From positions 1 to 52,398 of the forward strand of contig CAMBGF010000003.1 in NCBI GenBank assembly GCA_945866135.1: 52,398 nucleotides of DNA, read 5' to 3'. The first letter of the stretch is position 1. The number at the start of each line of letters is the position of its first letter. Both the position numbers and the translations under genes were made by a program. This DNA comes from Bifidobacterium breve (GTDB lineage: Bacteria > Actinomycetota > Actinomycetes > S36-B12 > UBA5976). A model generated the notes under the pieces. It worked only from the letters and a program-made list of their open reading frames with translations. It was not told where the DNA came from and searched no databases. Positions 1 to 8,337 of the stretch are shown here, piece after piece.

Positions 1-363
1 GTTTTCGATGAATTCGCAGCGCTTTTGGACAATGCAATTTTTGTGGCCCATCACGCCAAGTTCGATGAGAGCTTTGTGGCAGCCGAAGCAAAGCACGCCG
101 GCCTGAATCTTGCGGTTATGCCAGGGCTTTGCACTTACTGGCTGGCTCGGGCCACGGTAACTGGAACCCAAAACCTCAAGTTAGGAACTTTGGCTGAGAA
201 TTTTGGCATTTCCCAACTTGGCGCCCACTCTGCGCTAGATGATGCCCGAGTAGTCAGCCAAATGTTGCCCAAGATGTTAAGCAACCATGATCCGTTAACT
301 TATTTTTCAAATGAGGTAACGCAACCGCGAACTGGGTTTAGCGCTAATTCTTTGCCGAGATAG
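1..363 (+). CDS. DnaQ-type 3'-5' exonuclease, C-terminal part (5' end outside window)
   Basis: The open frame runs in from the left edge, so the N-terminus with the first acidic motif is missing. The visible part carries the Exo II motif of DEDDh exonucleases (AHHAKFD, from base 46) and the Exo III pattern GAHSALDDA (from base 220), with the expected His and Asp four residues later. Family members trim 3' ends of DNA or RNA, as the proofreading subunit of DNA polymerase III or as a stand-alone exonuclease; the fragment cannot decide which. It ends 25 bases before the stop of the convergent VOC gene. The family call is firm, the exact role unknown. Confidence 0.75.
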   Translation, partial: VFDEFAALLDNAIFVAHHAKFDESFVAAEAKHAGLNLAVMPGLCTYWLARATVTGTQNLKLGTLAENFGISQLGAHSALDDARVVSQMLPKMLSNHDPLTYFSNEVTQPRTGFSANSLPR

Positions 364-388
364 CCGTGGCTAAGTAATCTTCGAAAAG

Positions 389-1024
389 TTATTCGATTAC
401 AACAAGTCCATTTGAAGTTTGGAACGTTACTGAACAAAGACCAATTTCACCGTCTTCAATCCAAGTTAATTCGATATCGTCAAGCAGTGCCTCAGGCGAA
501 TCGCCAAGCCATGATGCCAGCGAATTGCGGTCGCCATTAAAAGTAAAATCAGTAATGCTGACAGCTGATGTGCCACCAACACTTGGGTGAGCGCTCATGT
601 CATCCCACTTAATAAAGAAAGGCAAAATTGGTTCGGCGATTAAGTCGATAACTCCAATTTGCTGCCATGTCAGATCAGTACCACCTGGGCGCTGGCGATG
701 ACCTGGCCCGGCCGAGCGACCAATTCGAGTTTCGAGCGCGGAGATATCATCAACTCGAACGGCCCATCCCATCCAGCCACCACCGGCTTCAGCGCGGTTA
801 CGAACGGCTTGACCAAAGGGCACAGTCTCTGCAACTGGGTGTTCTAGCGGCGCCACGATTTCAATGTATTGGCCGGTAGCCAAAGGCAAAATAAAATTGC
901 GTGTCCCAGCACGTGGGTGCTTGCCACCGTCGATAAATGCAACACCTAATTCGGCGCCAAGACGTTGAACTGTGTCAGCTAATTCGGCATTGGTTACGGC
1001 GTAGGCCACGTGATCAAGTTGCAT
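389..1024 (-). CDS. VOC superfamily (glyoxalase-like) protein
   Basis: A 211-residue protein beginning with the typical VOC opening (MQLDHVAYAV, His at position 4) followed by a glyoxalase-like domain; a second beta-alpha-beta repeat is suggested near residues 140-205. Charged residues near 60-70 (EIV, then EHPVAE) may supply metal ligands, but this is not certain. VOC proteins include glyoxalases, dioxygenases and isomerases, so no substrate can be named. It stands alone, convergent with the exonuclease gene and divergent from the hairpin element. The start is the first Met of the VOC fold; there is no strong Shine-Dalgarno sequence. Confidence 0.7.
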   Translation of the reverse strand: MQLDHVAYAVTNAELADTVQRLGAELGVAFIDGGKHPRAGTRNFILPLATGQYIEIVAPLEHPVAETVPFGQAVRNRAEAGGGWMGWAVRVDDISALETRIGRSAGPGHRQRPGGTDLTWQQIGVIDLIAEPILPFFIKWDDMSAHPSVGGTSAVSITDFTFNGDRNSLASWLGDSPEALLDDIELTWIEDGEIGLCSVTFQTSNGLVVIE

Positions 1025-1141
1025 GTTAAAACTTTGGCATAACCGGGGTTACTCATTAGCACCGGGGTAGGGTTTCGCGCGCGACACGCAGGGAGCCTCA
1101 TTACCGACTTTGCTCACTTATATTGTCTAGATTTTCGGTAA

Positions 1142-1193
1142 GCACCCAGAGGGATGGCGGAGGGGAAGCCACCTGAACCCTGGGTGCCCTTTT
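1142..1193 (+). ncRNA. Unassigned hairpin element, possible small RNA or attenuator
   Basis: Bases 1142-1149 pair perfectly with 1180-1187. After one bulged A (1150), two more G-C pairs extend the stem (1151-1152 with 1178-1179). An inner stem pairs 1155-1158 with 1168-1171 and closes a purine-rich loop. A short T run follows at 1190-1193. AT-rich DNA just upstream (TATATT 1119-1124, TAGATT 1128-1133) could hold a -10 box, which would start the transcript near the base of the stem. It matches no RNA family I recognise (SRP RNA, tRNA or common riboswitches). It may be a terminator-like attenuator ahead of the DUF4192 gene. Confidence 0.35.
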
Positions 1194-1288
1194 ATGCCAT
1201 TTTGCAATCGCTAATTCCACAACTGCCATCTATACACAACAAAACATTTGCACTGATGGATTGCCACAAGTTCGGTCACGCTTGCGAA

Positions 1289-1867
1289 ATGAAAAAAACT
1301 ACTAAGCAAGCAGATAAAGTTTCCGAACCATTGGTTAGTTCCGATTCTGAGCAATTAACGGACGAACAACTGGAATTGCGCGAGCAAGCACTGGCTAAAG
1401 CTGCGCAAAAGTTCGCCAAAACTCTCGCCAGGAGTGCGGTGGCTACCCGCAAAGACTTAGTAAATCAGGTCTTTAGTCAATTAAGTGATGCTGCAATCTT
1501 CAATTGGGCAGACCACGCAAAACTTTGTGTCGCGCTTTGCGACATTCGAACCCGAGATGGCTTACTGCGCATACTCCATGACGAAGTCGAGCTTCGACCA
1601 CAGGTTTGCGATCATCTTGCGCGCGAAATGGCGCGGGCTGGCAAGCAATGGGTCGCACCACTTGCCACAGTATTTGGCGGGATAGTTTGGCTGGCTGGAT
1701 TCCCAGATCAAACTAGAACTGCGATTAATCAAGCTCTTGAAGCTGACCCCAGTTACTCACTTGCCCAACTGCTCGACATTGCGCTTCGTCACAACGTGCC
1801 GGCATCGATCTGGTCGGCTTCCCTTGAGGCTGTGAGTTTCCAGGCTTGCTTAAAGGGCGCCGCATGA
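1289..1867 (+). CDS. DUF4192-like protein, C-terminal half only
   Basis: About 192 residues from ATG 1289. A lysine- and glutamate-rich leader is followed by a helical region resembling the C-terminal half of actinobacterial DUF4192 proteins, with the WLAGFPDQTRTAINQALEAD and YSLAQLL stretches typical of that family. The N-terminal half of DUF4192, which carries a conserved LLGFHP-type motif, is absent and is not found upstream in any frame. The frame remains open back to an ATG at 1154, but that start lies inside the hairpin element and has no spaced ribosome binding site, so a later Met is preferred. Function is unknown. DUF4192 genes often lie near the primary sigma factor, as here. Confidence 0.6.
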   Translation: MKKTTKQADKVSEPLVSSDSEQLTDEQLELREQALAKAAQKFAKTLARSAVATRKDLVNQVFSQLSDAAIFNWADHAKLCVALCDIRTRDGLLRILHDEVELRPQVCDHLAREMARAGKQWVAPLATVFGGIVWLAGFPDQTRTAINQALEADPSYSLAQLLDIALRHNVPASIWSASLEAVSFQACLKGAA

Positions 1868-1964
1868 TTATCCACAACTTCAATTACAAAAACCTACGAA
1901 GTGTCAATGTGCGTAGGCTGGAGATTTCAGTCAAATTGTTTTCCAAATAAGCCGGCGGTGGGAA

Positions 1965-2795
1965 ATGCAGCGAGCAATTGCCAGGTCAATTCGCACGGCT
2001 GGGTTATTTGTGATGCTAATAATAATCTTTTCGTTTTCGCTGCTGCCACAAAGCAACGCCTTAACTTCAGATGTCTCCGGCGACAATCAAATGGCGGCCT
2101 ACATCGGCACTGGTGGCTTGCTTTTGCCGGACTCATTTTCAGGATCTACGCAAACCAGGTCACAAGTCTCAAGTTGTCTTGGCTGCACTTGGAAGTACAC
2201 CATTTATTGCATGCAGGATTCAGATAGCCCGTGTCGTCACGCCGTTGTTTCTTGCCCGGCTGGCTCACTGCTATATCGAGTAAGTTTCGGCTTAACTCCC
2301 AGCACGGTAAGTGAAATCGGTTCAGTCTGCTGGGGCAGCTCGCAGCCCTTAACTAGGGAGCTAGCGGAAGCTAACGTTGCTGATTACGTGATTCGGTATG
2401 TGCCAGCGCTAGTTCCAGGTTTTGACCCACCAGATGGGACTCTTACGAGCATTCCAGCAATTTTTTGGACTGGGCAGCCCACCATTTTGTCACCGCCCAG
2501 TTTTACGTTGTCAGGTCGCAACGTCACGATCACGGCCAGGCCAACTTGGCGCTGGGTCTGGGGGGATGGCAGCGCTGTCTGGAAAAGTGTGCCAGGGGCG
2601 CCGTATCCAAGTCGGCAAATAACTCACCAATTTCGGGAGTCTGGCGATTACCAAACGCAAGTCACTACGGTCTGGACCGCCACTTACACGGTTTCTGGGG
2701 TGGGCACATTTGATGTTTCTGGTGAGGTGATTAGGCAAACACAAATGCTCCAAGTTCCCGTGAAGTCTGCCCGCACCGTTCTAGTTAGCCACTGA
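1965..2795 (+). CDS. Secreted protein with PKD-like domain
   Basis: A 276-residue protein with a clear signal peptide: arginines at residues 3-10, a hydrophobic core at about 12-28 and a likely cleavage site near residue 33. The middle has clustered cysteines (CLGC, then C-x(n)-C pairs at about residues 70-120), suggesting disulfides outside the cell. Residues 190-240 contain a W-x-WGDGS turn and a HQFRESGDYQ strand, characteristic of PKD/Ig-like beta-sandwich domains. No catalytic motif or cell-wall anchor is seen. It lies upstream of the sigma factor on the same strand. The specific function is unknown; surface binding or adhesion is only a guess. Confidence 0.6.
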   Translation: MQRAIARSIRTAGLFVMLIIIFSFSLLPQSNALTSDVSGDNQMAAYIGTGGLLLPDSFSGSTQTRSQVSSCLGCTWKYTIYCMQDSDSPCRHAVVSCPAGSLLYRVSFGLTPSTVSEIGSVCWGSSQPLTRELAEANVADYVIRYVPALVPGFDPPDGTLTSIPAIFWTGQPTILSPPSFTLSGRNVTITARPTWRWVWGDGSAVWKSVPGAPYPSRQITHQFRESGDYQTQVTTVWTATYTVSGVGTFDVSGEVIRQTQMLQVPVKSARTVLVSH

Positions 2796-2934
2796 TCCAC
2801 CTCGATTCTGCGATGTCACCAGCAAGGGGTACACTTAAGACGCGTCCTAAGGATGTCGCCCGTGTTGAGCTTTTGCTTGACAAGGGCTCTTGTTATTGCA
2901 CGAGTTTGAATTTTGGAAGTTGAAAGAGGTTTAA

Positions 2935-4353
2935 GTGGTTACGAAAAAGGCAGCACCAGCAAAGAAAATTTCTGCAAAGAAAGCTACCGCGCCAGCTAAG
3001 AAGGCACCTGCAAAAGCAAGTGCCAAGAAAGCCGCTCCAGGTAAGCCAGCTGCCAAAAAAACTGCCACACCGGTTAAAAAATCTGTCGCTAAAGCCGCCC
3101 CGAAAAAGACAGCAACACCTGCCAAAAAATCTACTTCACTTAGCAAGTCAAGTGAAAAGCCAACTAAAAAATCTGCCCAGGCGCCAAAGGGTTTAAAGGG
3201 TTTAAAGGGTGTTGTTAGTGAAGAGGATGCCATTGAATTAGATGGCGAAATAGTTATTGACGAAGTTGAATTAGCCGCTGCTGCAGTTCTTGAAGTTGAT
3301 CTTGAGACTGAACTCGTCGCCGACTTAGCTGAAATCGCAGACGATGAAGATGCCGAACCCGTAGTTGCTGCTGATAGCGACCACTTAATCATTTCTGATG
3401 TTGATGACACCGATGAGCCGGTTCAGCAAGTAATTACAGCGGGAGCTACCGCTGACCCAGTTAAGGATTACCTCAAGCAAATCGGTAAAGTTCCGCTGCT
3501 AAATGCGGAAGAAGAAGTAGATCTGGCAAAGCGAATTGAAGCTGGATTATTTTCCGAAGAATTATTAGCAACTCGGGGACCATTTAAAGATCGCCGCCAA
3601 GGTGACTATGAATGGATCGCCGAAGATGGTCAGCGCGCCAAGAATCACCTGCTTGAAGCAAACCTTCGTCTGGTAGTTTCGCTGGCAAAGCGCTACACCG
3701 GTCGTGGCATGTTATTCCTGGACTTGATCCAAGAAGGTAACTTAGGACTAATTCGCGCCGTAGAAAAGTTTGACTACACCAAGGGTTACAAGTTCTCGAC
3801 ATATGCAACTTGGTGGATTCGCCAAGCAATTACCCGAGCCATGGCTGATCAAGCACGCACCATTCGTATTCCAGTTCACATGGTTGAAGTCATCAATAAA
3901 CTCGCTCGAGTGCAGCGTCAGATGCTCCAAGATCTAGGCCGCGAACCAACACCAGAAGAATTAGCCCGCGAACTTGATATGACTCCAGAAAAAGTCGTGG
4001 AAGTTCAAAAGTATGGTCGCGAACCGATCTCCCTTCACACCCCACTTGGCGAAGAGGGCGATAGCGAGTTCGGCGATTTAATCGAGGACTCCGAAGCTAT
4101 CGTTCCAGCTGATGCGGTTTCCTTTACTTTGCTGCAAGAACAACTTGATTCAGTCCTGGACACTTTGTCAGATCGCGAATCTGGTGTGGTCAAAATGCGC
4201 TTTGGTCTTACTGATGGCCAGCCAAAGACACTTGATGAAATCGGCAAAGTTTATGGCGTGACTCGTGAGCGGATTCGACAAATTGAATCAAAGACCATGT
4301 CGAAATTGCGTCACCCTTCGCGTTCCCAGGTTTTGCGCGACTACTTAGATTAG
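2935..4353 (+). CDS. sigA: Primary sigma-70 factor (SigA/HrdB type)
   Basis: The housekeeping sigma subunit directs RNA polymerase to most promoters. From about residue 173 it has region 1.2 ([16 protein letters not shown]), then region 2 with [12 protein letters not shown], the -10 recognition helix ([16 protein letters not shown]) and region 3. Region 4 ends in the -35 recognition helix ([11 protein letters not shown]). The first 85 residues are a histone-H1-like tail of Lys/Ala/Pro repeats, followed by a strongly acidic stretch; such tails are common in actinobacterial primary sigma factors. The GTG start at 2935 follows an AGAGG sequence. A 9-bp unit (gggtttaaa) is repeated near 3188-3210. 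The sigA-DUF3048-DUF7455-parE neighbourhood matches other actinobacteria. Confidence 0.97.
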   Translation: MVTKKAAPAKKISAKKATAPAKKAPAKASAKKAAPGKPAAKKTATPVKKSVAKAAPKKTATPAKKSTSLSKSSEKPTKKSAQAPKGLKGLKGVVSEEDAIELDGEIVIDEVELAAAAVLEVDLETELVADLAEIADDEDAEPVVAADSDHLIISDVDDTDEPVQQVITAGATADPVKDYLKQIGKVPLLNAEEEVDLAKRIEAGLFSEELLATRGPFKDRRQGDYEWIAEDGQRAKNHLLEANLRLVVSLAKRYTGRGMLFLDLIQEGNLGLIRAVEKFDYTKGYKFSTYATWWIRQAITRAMADQARTIRIPVHMVEVINKLARVQRQMLQDLGREPTPEELARELDMTPEKVVEVQKYGREPISLHTPLGEEGDSEFGDLIEDSEAIVPADAVSFTLLQEQLDSVLDTLSDRESGVVKMRFGLTDGQPKTLDEIGKVYGVTRERIRQIESKTMSKLRHPSRSQVLRDYLD

Positions 4354-4480
4354 ACATTGAGTGCTCACAATTTGCAGGAATTAAGCGTTCGTTTTGCGTG
4401 TTGATCCGCCTAAACTTGCAGGCATTTGCCAAAATTAGGTGACCCTTTAATTATATTTAACACTTCTCCTGGTGGTGAAA

Positions 4481-5614
4481 ATGAAATCTGCTCCACGTAT
4501 TTTTATTTTTGGCTTAGCAGCCATGTTCGCATTAAGTTCATGTGGTAGCGAGGATGTCGCTGACAGCGGATCAGATACTCCAGGAGCAGTAGTTTCTCCA
4601 GCCATTTGGTCGCTAACTGGTCTGCCAGGTCCTGATGACGCGCAATTAAAGCCAATTCTTGTTGTCAAGATTGAAAACAATTCAATAGTTCGCCCGCAAA
4701 CTGGGCTTGATCGCGCAGATTTAATTTTTGAAGAACTTGTCGAGGGTGGCGCGACGCGCTTTGCTGCTGCTTACCAATCAAACATTCCAGATGAAGTTGG
4801 TCCAGTGCGAAGTGTGCGCCACGTTGACGTATCAATTGCAGCGCCAATCGCTGATGTATTCGCATTTTCTGGCGGAGCCAAAAGAACAATGAAATATGTT
4901 GGCCTCGAGTTGCCAACCACAATGAGCCAGGTGCGCGAAGGTGCGCCAGGCATGAATCGCAAGCCTGGAGTTTCAGCTCCGAATAACTTGTTTCTAGATA
5001 CCAAGCAAATGTTTTCTGCCGTTGCCGAATATGACACACCATCTTCGGGTTTCTTCGTGCCATCACCTATTTCAGCAGCCGTTCCGGCGCCATCATCATC
5101 AGCTACCGCGGCCGTTGTACCAGCACCAGTAGGCAAAACAGTCAACACCGTTGAGGTTGCCTTTAGCACTCTTGCTAAACCGAATTGGAAATGGAACGCA
5201 GCCGATAAATTGTGGATGCGAAGCGAGGGATCTAATCCCTTCAACAACATAGATGGATCTCAGTTCGGTACTAATAATTTAGTCATCATTGAAATCCGGG
5301 AAGTCGATGCCGGTTACAAGGGCTCAACAGGTGGCTACGTGCCCCGAAGTGTGACCTCGGGCTCCGGTAGAGGTTGGGTGCTTTCAAATGGCAAGGCAGT
5401 GGAAGTTAAATGGAATAAGCCCACGGTTGTTTCCCAAATGGAATTAAGCGATACCAACGGCAATCCATTTACTATGCCAACGGGTCGCACTTGGGTTGAA
5501 TTGCTGCCTGTGGAAACCACCGGTAAGTATGGCTTTGATGGCGTTGCGGTTGCGATGAGTACTCCACCACAGCCCGCTGCAGTTCCGGAGCGAGACGAAA
5601 TACTTACGCCTTAA
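4481..5614 (+). CDS. DUF3048 (YerB-like) lipoprotein
   Basis: A 377-residue exported lipoprotein. From ATG 4481 a short basic start and hydrophobic stretch lead to a lipobox (LSSC) with the lipidated Cys at about residue 21. The mature protein has the DUF3048 N-terminal domain (PILVVKIENN, RPQTGLDRADLIFEE, GPVRSVRHVD) and a C-terminal DUF3048 part, separated by an Ala/Pro/Ser-rich linker at about residues 200-220. The family is widespread in Gram-positive bacteria but has no established activity. A GTG three codons earlier is possible, but GGTGG at 4471-4475 is well spaced for 4481. It follows sigA on the same strand. Confidence 0.88.
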   Translation: MKSAPRIFIFGLAAMFALSSCGSEDVADSGSDTPGAVVSPAIWSLTGLPGPDDAQLKPILVVKIENNSIVRPQTGLDRADLIFEELVEGGATRFAAAYQSNIPDEVGPVRSVRHVDVSIAAPIADVFAFSGGAKRTMKYVGLELPTTMSQVREGAPGMNRKPGVSAPNNLFLDTKQMFSAVAEYDTPSSGFFVPSPISAAVPAPSSSATAAVVPAPVGKTVNTVEVAFSTLAKPNWKWNAADKLWMRSEGSNPFNNIDGSQFGTNNLVIIEIREVDAGYKGSTGGYVPRSVTSGSGRGWVLSNGKAVEVKWNKPTVVSQMELSDTNGNPFTMPTGRTWVELLPVETTGKYGFDGVAVAMSTPPQPAAVPERDEILTP

Positions 5615-5634
5615 CTTAAGAATCGCTAGAAGTA

Positions 5635-5835
5635 TTAAGCGTTCTTTAGTTGGTGCTGTTCGTCCTGCACATCGGTTGCAACACTGCGCAAGCGAACTTC
5701 GTGTTCTTTGAAATGGTGACTGCAGAACTGTAAAGCAGAGCCGCTTTCTAGGTGCACGCGAACAAGGGCCTGGGCGCCACAGCGATCACAGCGATCTGAG
5801 ACGGTCAGTGGGGTACGAGTAATTGTTGATGTCAT
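5635..5835 (-). CDS. Small zinc-binding protein (DUF7455 type)
   Basis: A 66-residue protein with a CDRCG knuckle near residue 16 and a CSHHFKEHE segment near residue 38, together a likely Cys/His zinc site. It matches the small actinobacterial DUF7455 family, whose gene usually sits between the primary sigma factor and parE, exactly as here. The function is not established; a role in transcription is sometimes guessed from context. It converges with the DUF3048 gene and is divergent from parE, with about 200 bases of upstream DNA between them. Confidence 0.82.
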   Translation of the reverse strand: MTSTITRTPLTVSDRCDRCGAQALVRVHLESGSALQFCSHHFKEHEVRLRSVATDVQDEQHQLKNA

Positions 5836-6038
5836 TGTTTCACCAGCCCTTAGTTACTTTGCATTTTGATTGATTGCTCTATTCTGTAATTATTTCAGAG
5901 AGTTGGCGCTTTAACACGCCGCGAAATGTAGTTTCACTAATGGCGTATCTATCACAATTCACAAACGAACTTGAAGGTTAATTTTGGGCGGCGTGGCAGT
6001 CCAGCAATCGTCCAACAAATGCCTATTGTTAAAGGGTT

Positions 6039-8123
6039 ATGGTAGTAAAAAAGACCGCAGTTTCTCCTGGTGATTACAACGCAGCAAACTTATCGGTCTT
6101 AGAAGGTCTAGACGCTGTTCGTAAGCGCCCTGGAATGTATATCGGTTCCACTGACTCGCGCGGCTTGATGCACTGCCTCTGGGAAATCATTGACAACTCA
6201 GTTGACGAAGCTTTAGGTGGCCACTGCACCCTAATTGAAGTCACGCTGCACTCTGATCAAGTCGCTGAAGTACATGACAATGGTCGTGGTATTCCAGTGG
6301 ACGTAGAGCCCAAAACCAAACTAACTGGCGTAGAGGTCGTTATGACCAAGTTGCACGCGGGCGGAAAGTTTGGCGGCGGTTCCTATACGGCCTCCGGTGG
6401 CCTGCACGGTGTTGGAGCCTCAGTAGTTAACGCGCTTTCAAGTCGACTAAACGTTGAAGTGGATCGCGCCGGGGCAACGCATGTGATTTCTTTTAGCCGC
6501 GGGGCACCTGGAAATTTTGTTGGCAATGATGAATCGGGCAAGTTCACTAAACAAGGTGGTTTAAAGAAGTCTGGGAAACCAGCAAAAAAGACTGCGACGG
6601 GAACCCGGATTAAGTTTTGGGCTGATACGCAAATTTTCACACCGGACGCGGCATTTGATTTAGCAGAAATTCACGCGCGTGCCAGACAGACTTCATATTT
6701 AGTAAATGGCTTAAAAATTGTCGTCACTGACAAGCGCCTAAAGTCCGAACAAACTTGCGAGTTCGTGCACGTCGGTGGGATTTCGGAATTTTGCGAGTTC
6801 CTCTCCGAAGGTGAGTCCGTATCACCAGTGATTCGACTGAAGGGCAGCGGTAAATTTCATGAAACTGTCCCAGTGCTCGATGCCCAAGGACACATGACGC
6901 CGCAAAATGTTGAGCGCGAGCTTGGCGTGGACATCGCGCTGCTTTGGAACAATACCTACGACTCGCAATTGCAGTCGTATGTGAACATAATTTCAACGCC
7001 AAAAGGCGGCACACACGTCACTGGCTTTGACCGGGCAATCGTAAAGACTGTTAACGAACAACTTAAAGCGCAGCGACTGCTAAAGGCTGGTGAGGACTCA
7101 ATAACTAAAGAAGATGTGCAAGAGGGGATGACTGCAGTTGTCACGGTACGCCTAGCTGAACCGCAATTTGAAGGTCAAACAAAGGAGATTTTGGGAACAC
7201 CGGCTGCGGCAAAAATTGTAAGCGCCGTTGTGAGCGCTGAACTCTCAAATTGGTTTACTAATCCACCACGCGGGGCAAAACCAGCAGCGCGAATCGTGCT
7301 GGAAAAAATCGCAAATGCTTCGCGTGCACGCCTTGCTGCGCGCCATCATCGTGATACCCAGCGCCGAAAGACCGCGCTTGAATCTTCGACTTTGCCAGCT
7401 AAGTTAAAGGACTGCCGAAGTGAAGACAACGAACGAACTGAGTTGTTTATTGTGGAAGGTGACAGCGCACTTGGCACGGCTAAATCTGCGCGAAATAGTG
7501 AGTTCCAGGCGCTGCTTCCGATTCGTGGAAAAATTCTCAATGTGCAAAAAGCTTCCCTGGCTGACATGCTCAAAAACAATGAGTGTGCCTCAATCCTGCA
7601 GGTTATCGGCGCTGGCTCGGGCAGATCTTTTGAAATGGACGCAGTTCGCTACAACAAGATCATTATCTTGGCCGATGCCGACGTTGACGGCGCACACATC
7701 AGAACACTTTTGCTGACTTTGTTTCAAAGGTATTTAACTCCGTTACTTGAAGCCGGCAGAGTTTACGCCGCAGTGCCGCCACTTCACCGAATTGAAGTTA
7801 TTGGCGCTGCTAAAAAACCTGGCGAAGTCATCTACACCTACAGCGATGCCGAAATGACCGCCACAGTTAAAGAGCTAACTAAGACGGGGCGTCGCTGGAA
7901 AGAGCCAATTCAGCGTTACAAAGGTTTGGGCGAAATGGACGCGGTGCAATTGCGCGAAACTACAATGGACCCGGCAAAGCGAACGCTGCGCCGAATTACC
8001 GTGAGCGATGCAAAGTCAGCAGAGAATGTTTTTGAATTGTTGATGGGAAGTGAAGTAGCCCCGCGCAAGGACTTTATTATCGAAGGCGCCGCAAGCTTGG
8101 ATCGATCAAAAATCGACGTTTAA
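6039..8123 (+). CDS. parE: DNA topoisomerase IV subunit B (ParE)
   Basis: The ATPase subunit of a type IIA topoisomerase, 694 residues. The GHKL ATPase has the DNSVDEAL and DNGRGIPVD motifs, and the glycine-rich lid follows. The TOPRIM domain has EGDSALG and the metal-binding DADVDGAH. The C-terminal segment includes the conserved QRYKGLGEMD. Location next to sigA and DUF7455, with a parC-like A subunit nearby, argues for topoisomerase IV rather than gyrase, whose genes normally lie near the origin. AAAGGG lies just before the ATG. The stop codon overlaps that of the convergent tautomerase gene in a shared TTAA. ParE/ParC together unlink sister chromosomes. Confidence 0.93.
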   Translation: MVVKKTAVSPGDYNAANLSVLEGLDAVRKRPGMYIGSTDSRGLMHCLWEIIDNSVDEALGGHCTLIEVTLHSDQVAEVHDNGRGIPVDVEPKTKLTGVEVVMTKLHAGGKFGGGSYTASGGLHGVGASVVNALSSRLNVEVDRAGATHVISFSRGAPGNFVGNDESGKFTKQGGLKKSGKPAKKTATGTRIKFWADTQIFTPDAAFDLAEIHARARQTSYLVNGLKIVVTDKRLKSEQTCEFVHVGGISEFCEFLSEGESVSPVIRLKGSGKFHETVPVLDAQGHMTPQNVERELGVDIALLWNNTYDSQLQSYVNIISTPKGGTHVTGFDRAIVKTVNEQLKAQRLLKAGEDSITKEDVQEGMTAVVTVRLAEPQFEGQTKEILGTPAAAKIVSAVVSAELSNWFTNPPRGAKPAARIVLEKIANASRARLAARHHRDTQRRKTALESSTLPAKLKDCRSEDNERTELFIVEGDSALGTAKSARNSEFQALLPIRGKILNVQKASLADMLKNNECASILQVIGAGSGRSFEMDAVRYNKIIILADADVDGAHIRTLLLTLFQRYLTPLLEAGRVYAAVPPLHRIEVIGAAKKPGEVIYTYSDAEMTATVKELTKTGRRWKEPIQRYKGLGEMDAVQLRETTMDPAKRTLRRITVSDAKSAENVFELLMGSEVAPRKDFIIEGAASLDRSKIDV

Positions 8124-8326
8124 GAATTTTTTGGATTTGCCCGGCTAATTGCTACGGGTACCCCGCCAACACCCCAGTCATCAGCAGTAACTTCGTTAAT
8201 AACGATACGAACGTTATCTGGGTCAGCGCCAAGAACGCGTATTGCAGCTTCAGAAATCTCTTTGATAAGCGCATGCTTTTGTTCAACACTGCGACCTTCA
8301 ATGATTTGGACAGTTATAAAGGGCAT
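8120..8326 (-). CDS. 4-oxalocrotonate tautomerase family protein
   Basis: A 68-residue protein starting MPFITVQI. After removal of Met, Pro-1 becomes the catalytic base typical of the 4-OT family. The VRIVINEV segment and the glycine-rich WGVGG near residue 52 also fit. These enzymes form small homo-oligomers and catalyse keto-enol tautomerisations; the physiological substrate cannot be deduced. AGGA lies six bases before the ATG. The gene is last in an apparent three-gene minus-strand operon after the reductase and the beta-carbonic anhydrase, 11 bases downstream of the latter. Confidence 0.85.
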   Translation of the reverse strand: MPFITVQIIEGRSVEQKHALIKEISEAAIRVLGADPDNVRIVINEVTADDWGVGGVPVAISRANPKNS

Positions 8327-8337
8327 TAGCTTCCTAA

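Noticed and set aside
1142-1187. tRNA or SRP RNA at the hairpin
   Set aside because: No cloverleaf, anticodon arm or SRP GGAAGNNAGCA-type core could be built.
1154-1288. N-terminal extension of the DUF4192-like gene
   Set aside because: The start sits inside a stable hairpin with no spaced ribosome binding site, and the residues resemble no DUF4192 sequence.
2931-3410. 159-codon minus-strand frame
   Set aside because: It is the reverse shadow of the Lys/Ala-rich sigma factor tail; the product is a low-complexity Ser/Ala/Phe string without family features.
5836-6038. Regulatory RNA in the 203-base parE upstream gap
   Set aside because: I see promoter-like AT-rich DNA but no convincing hairpin, repeat or riboswitch core.
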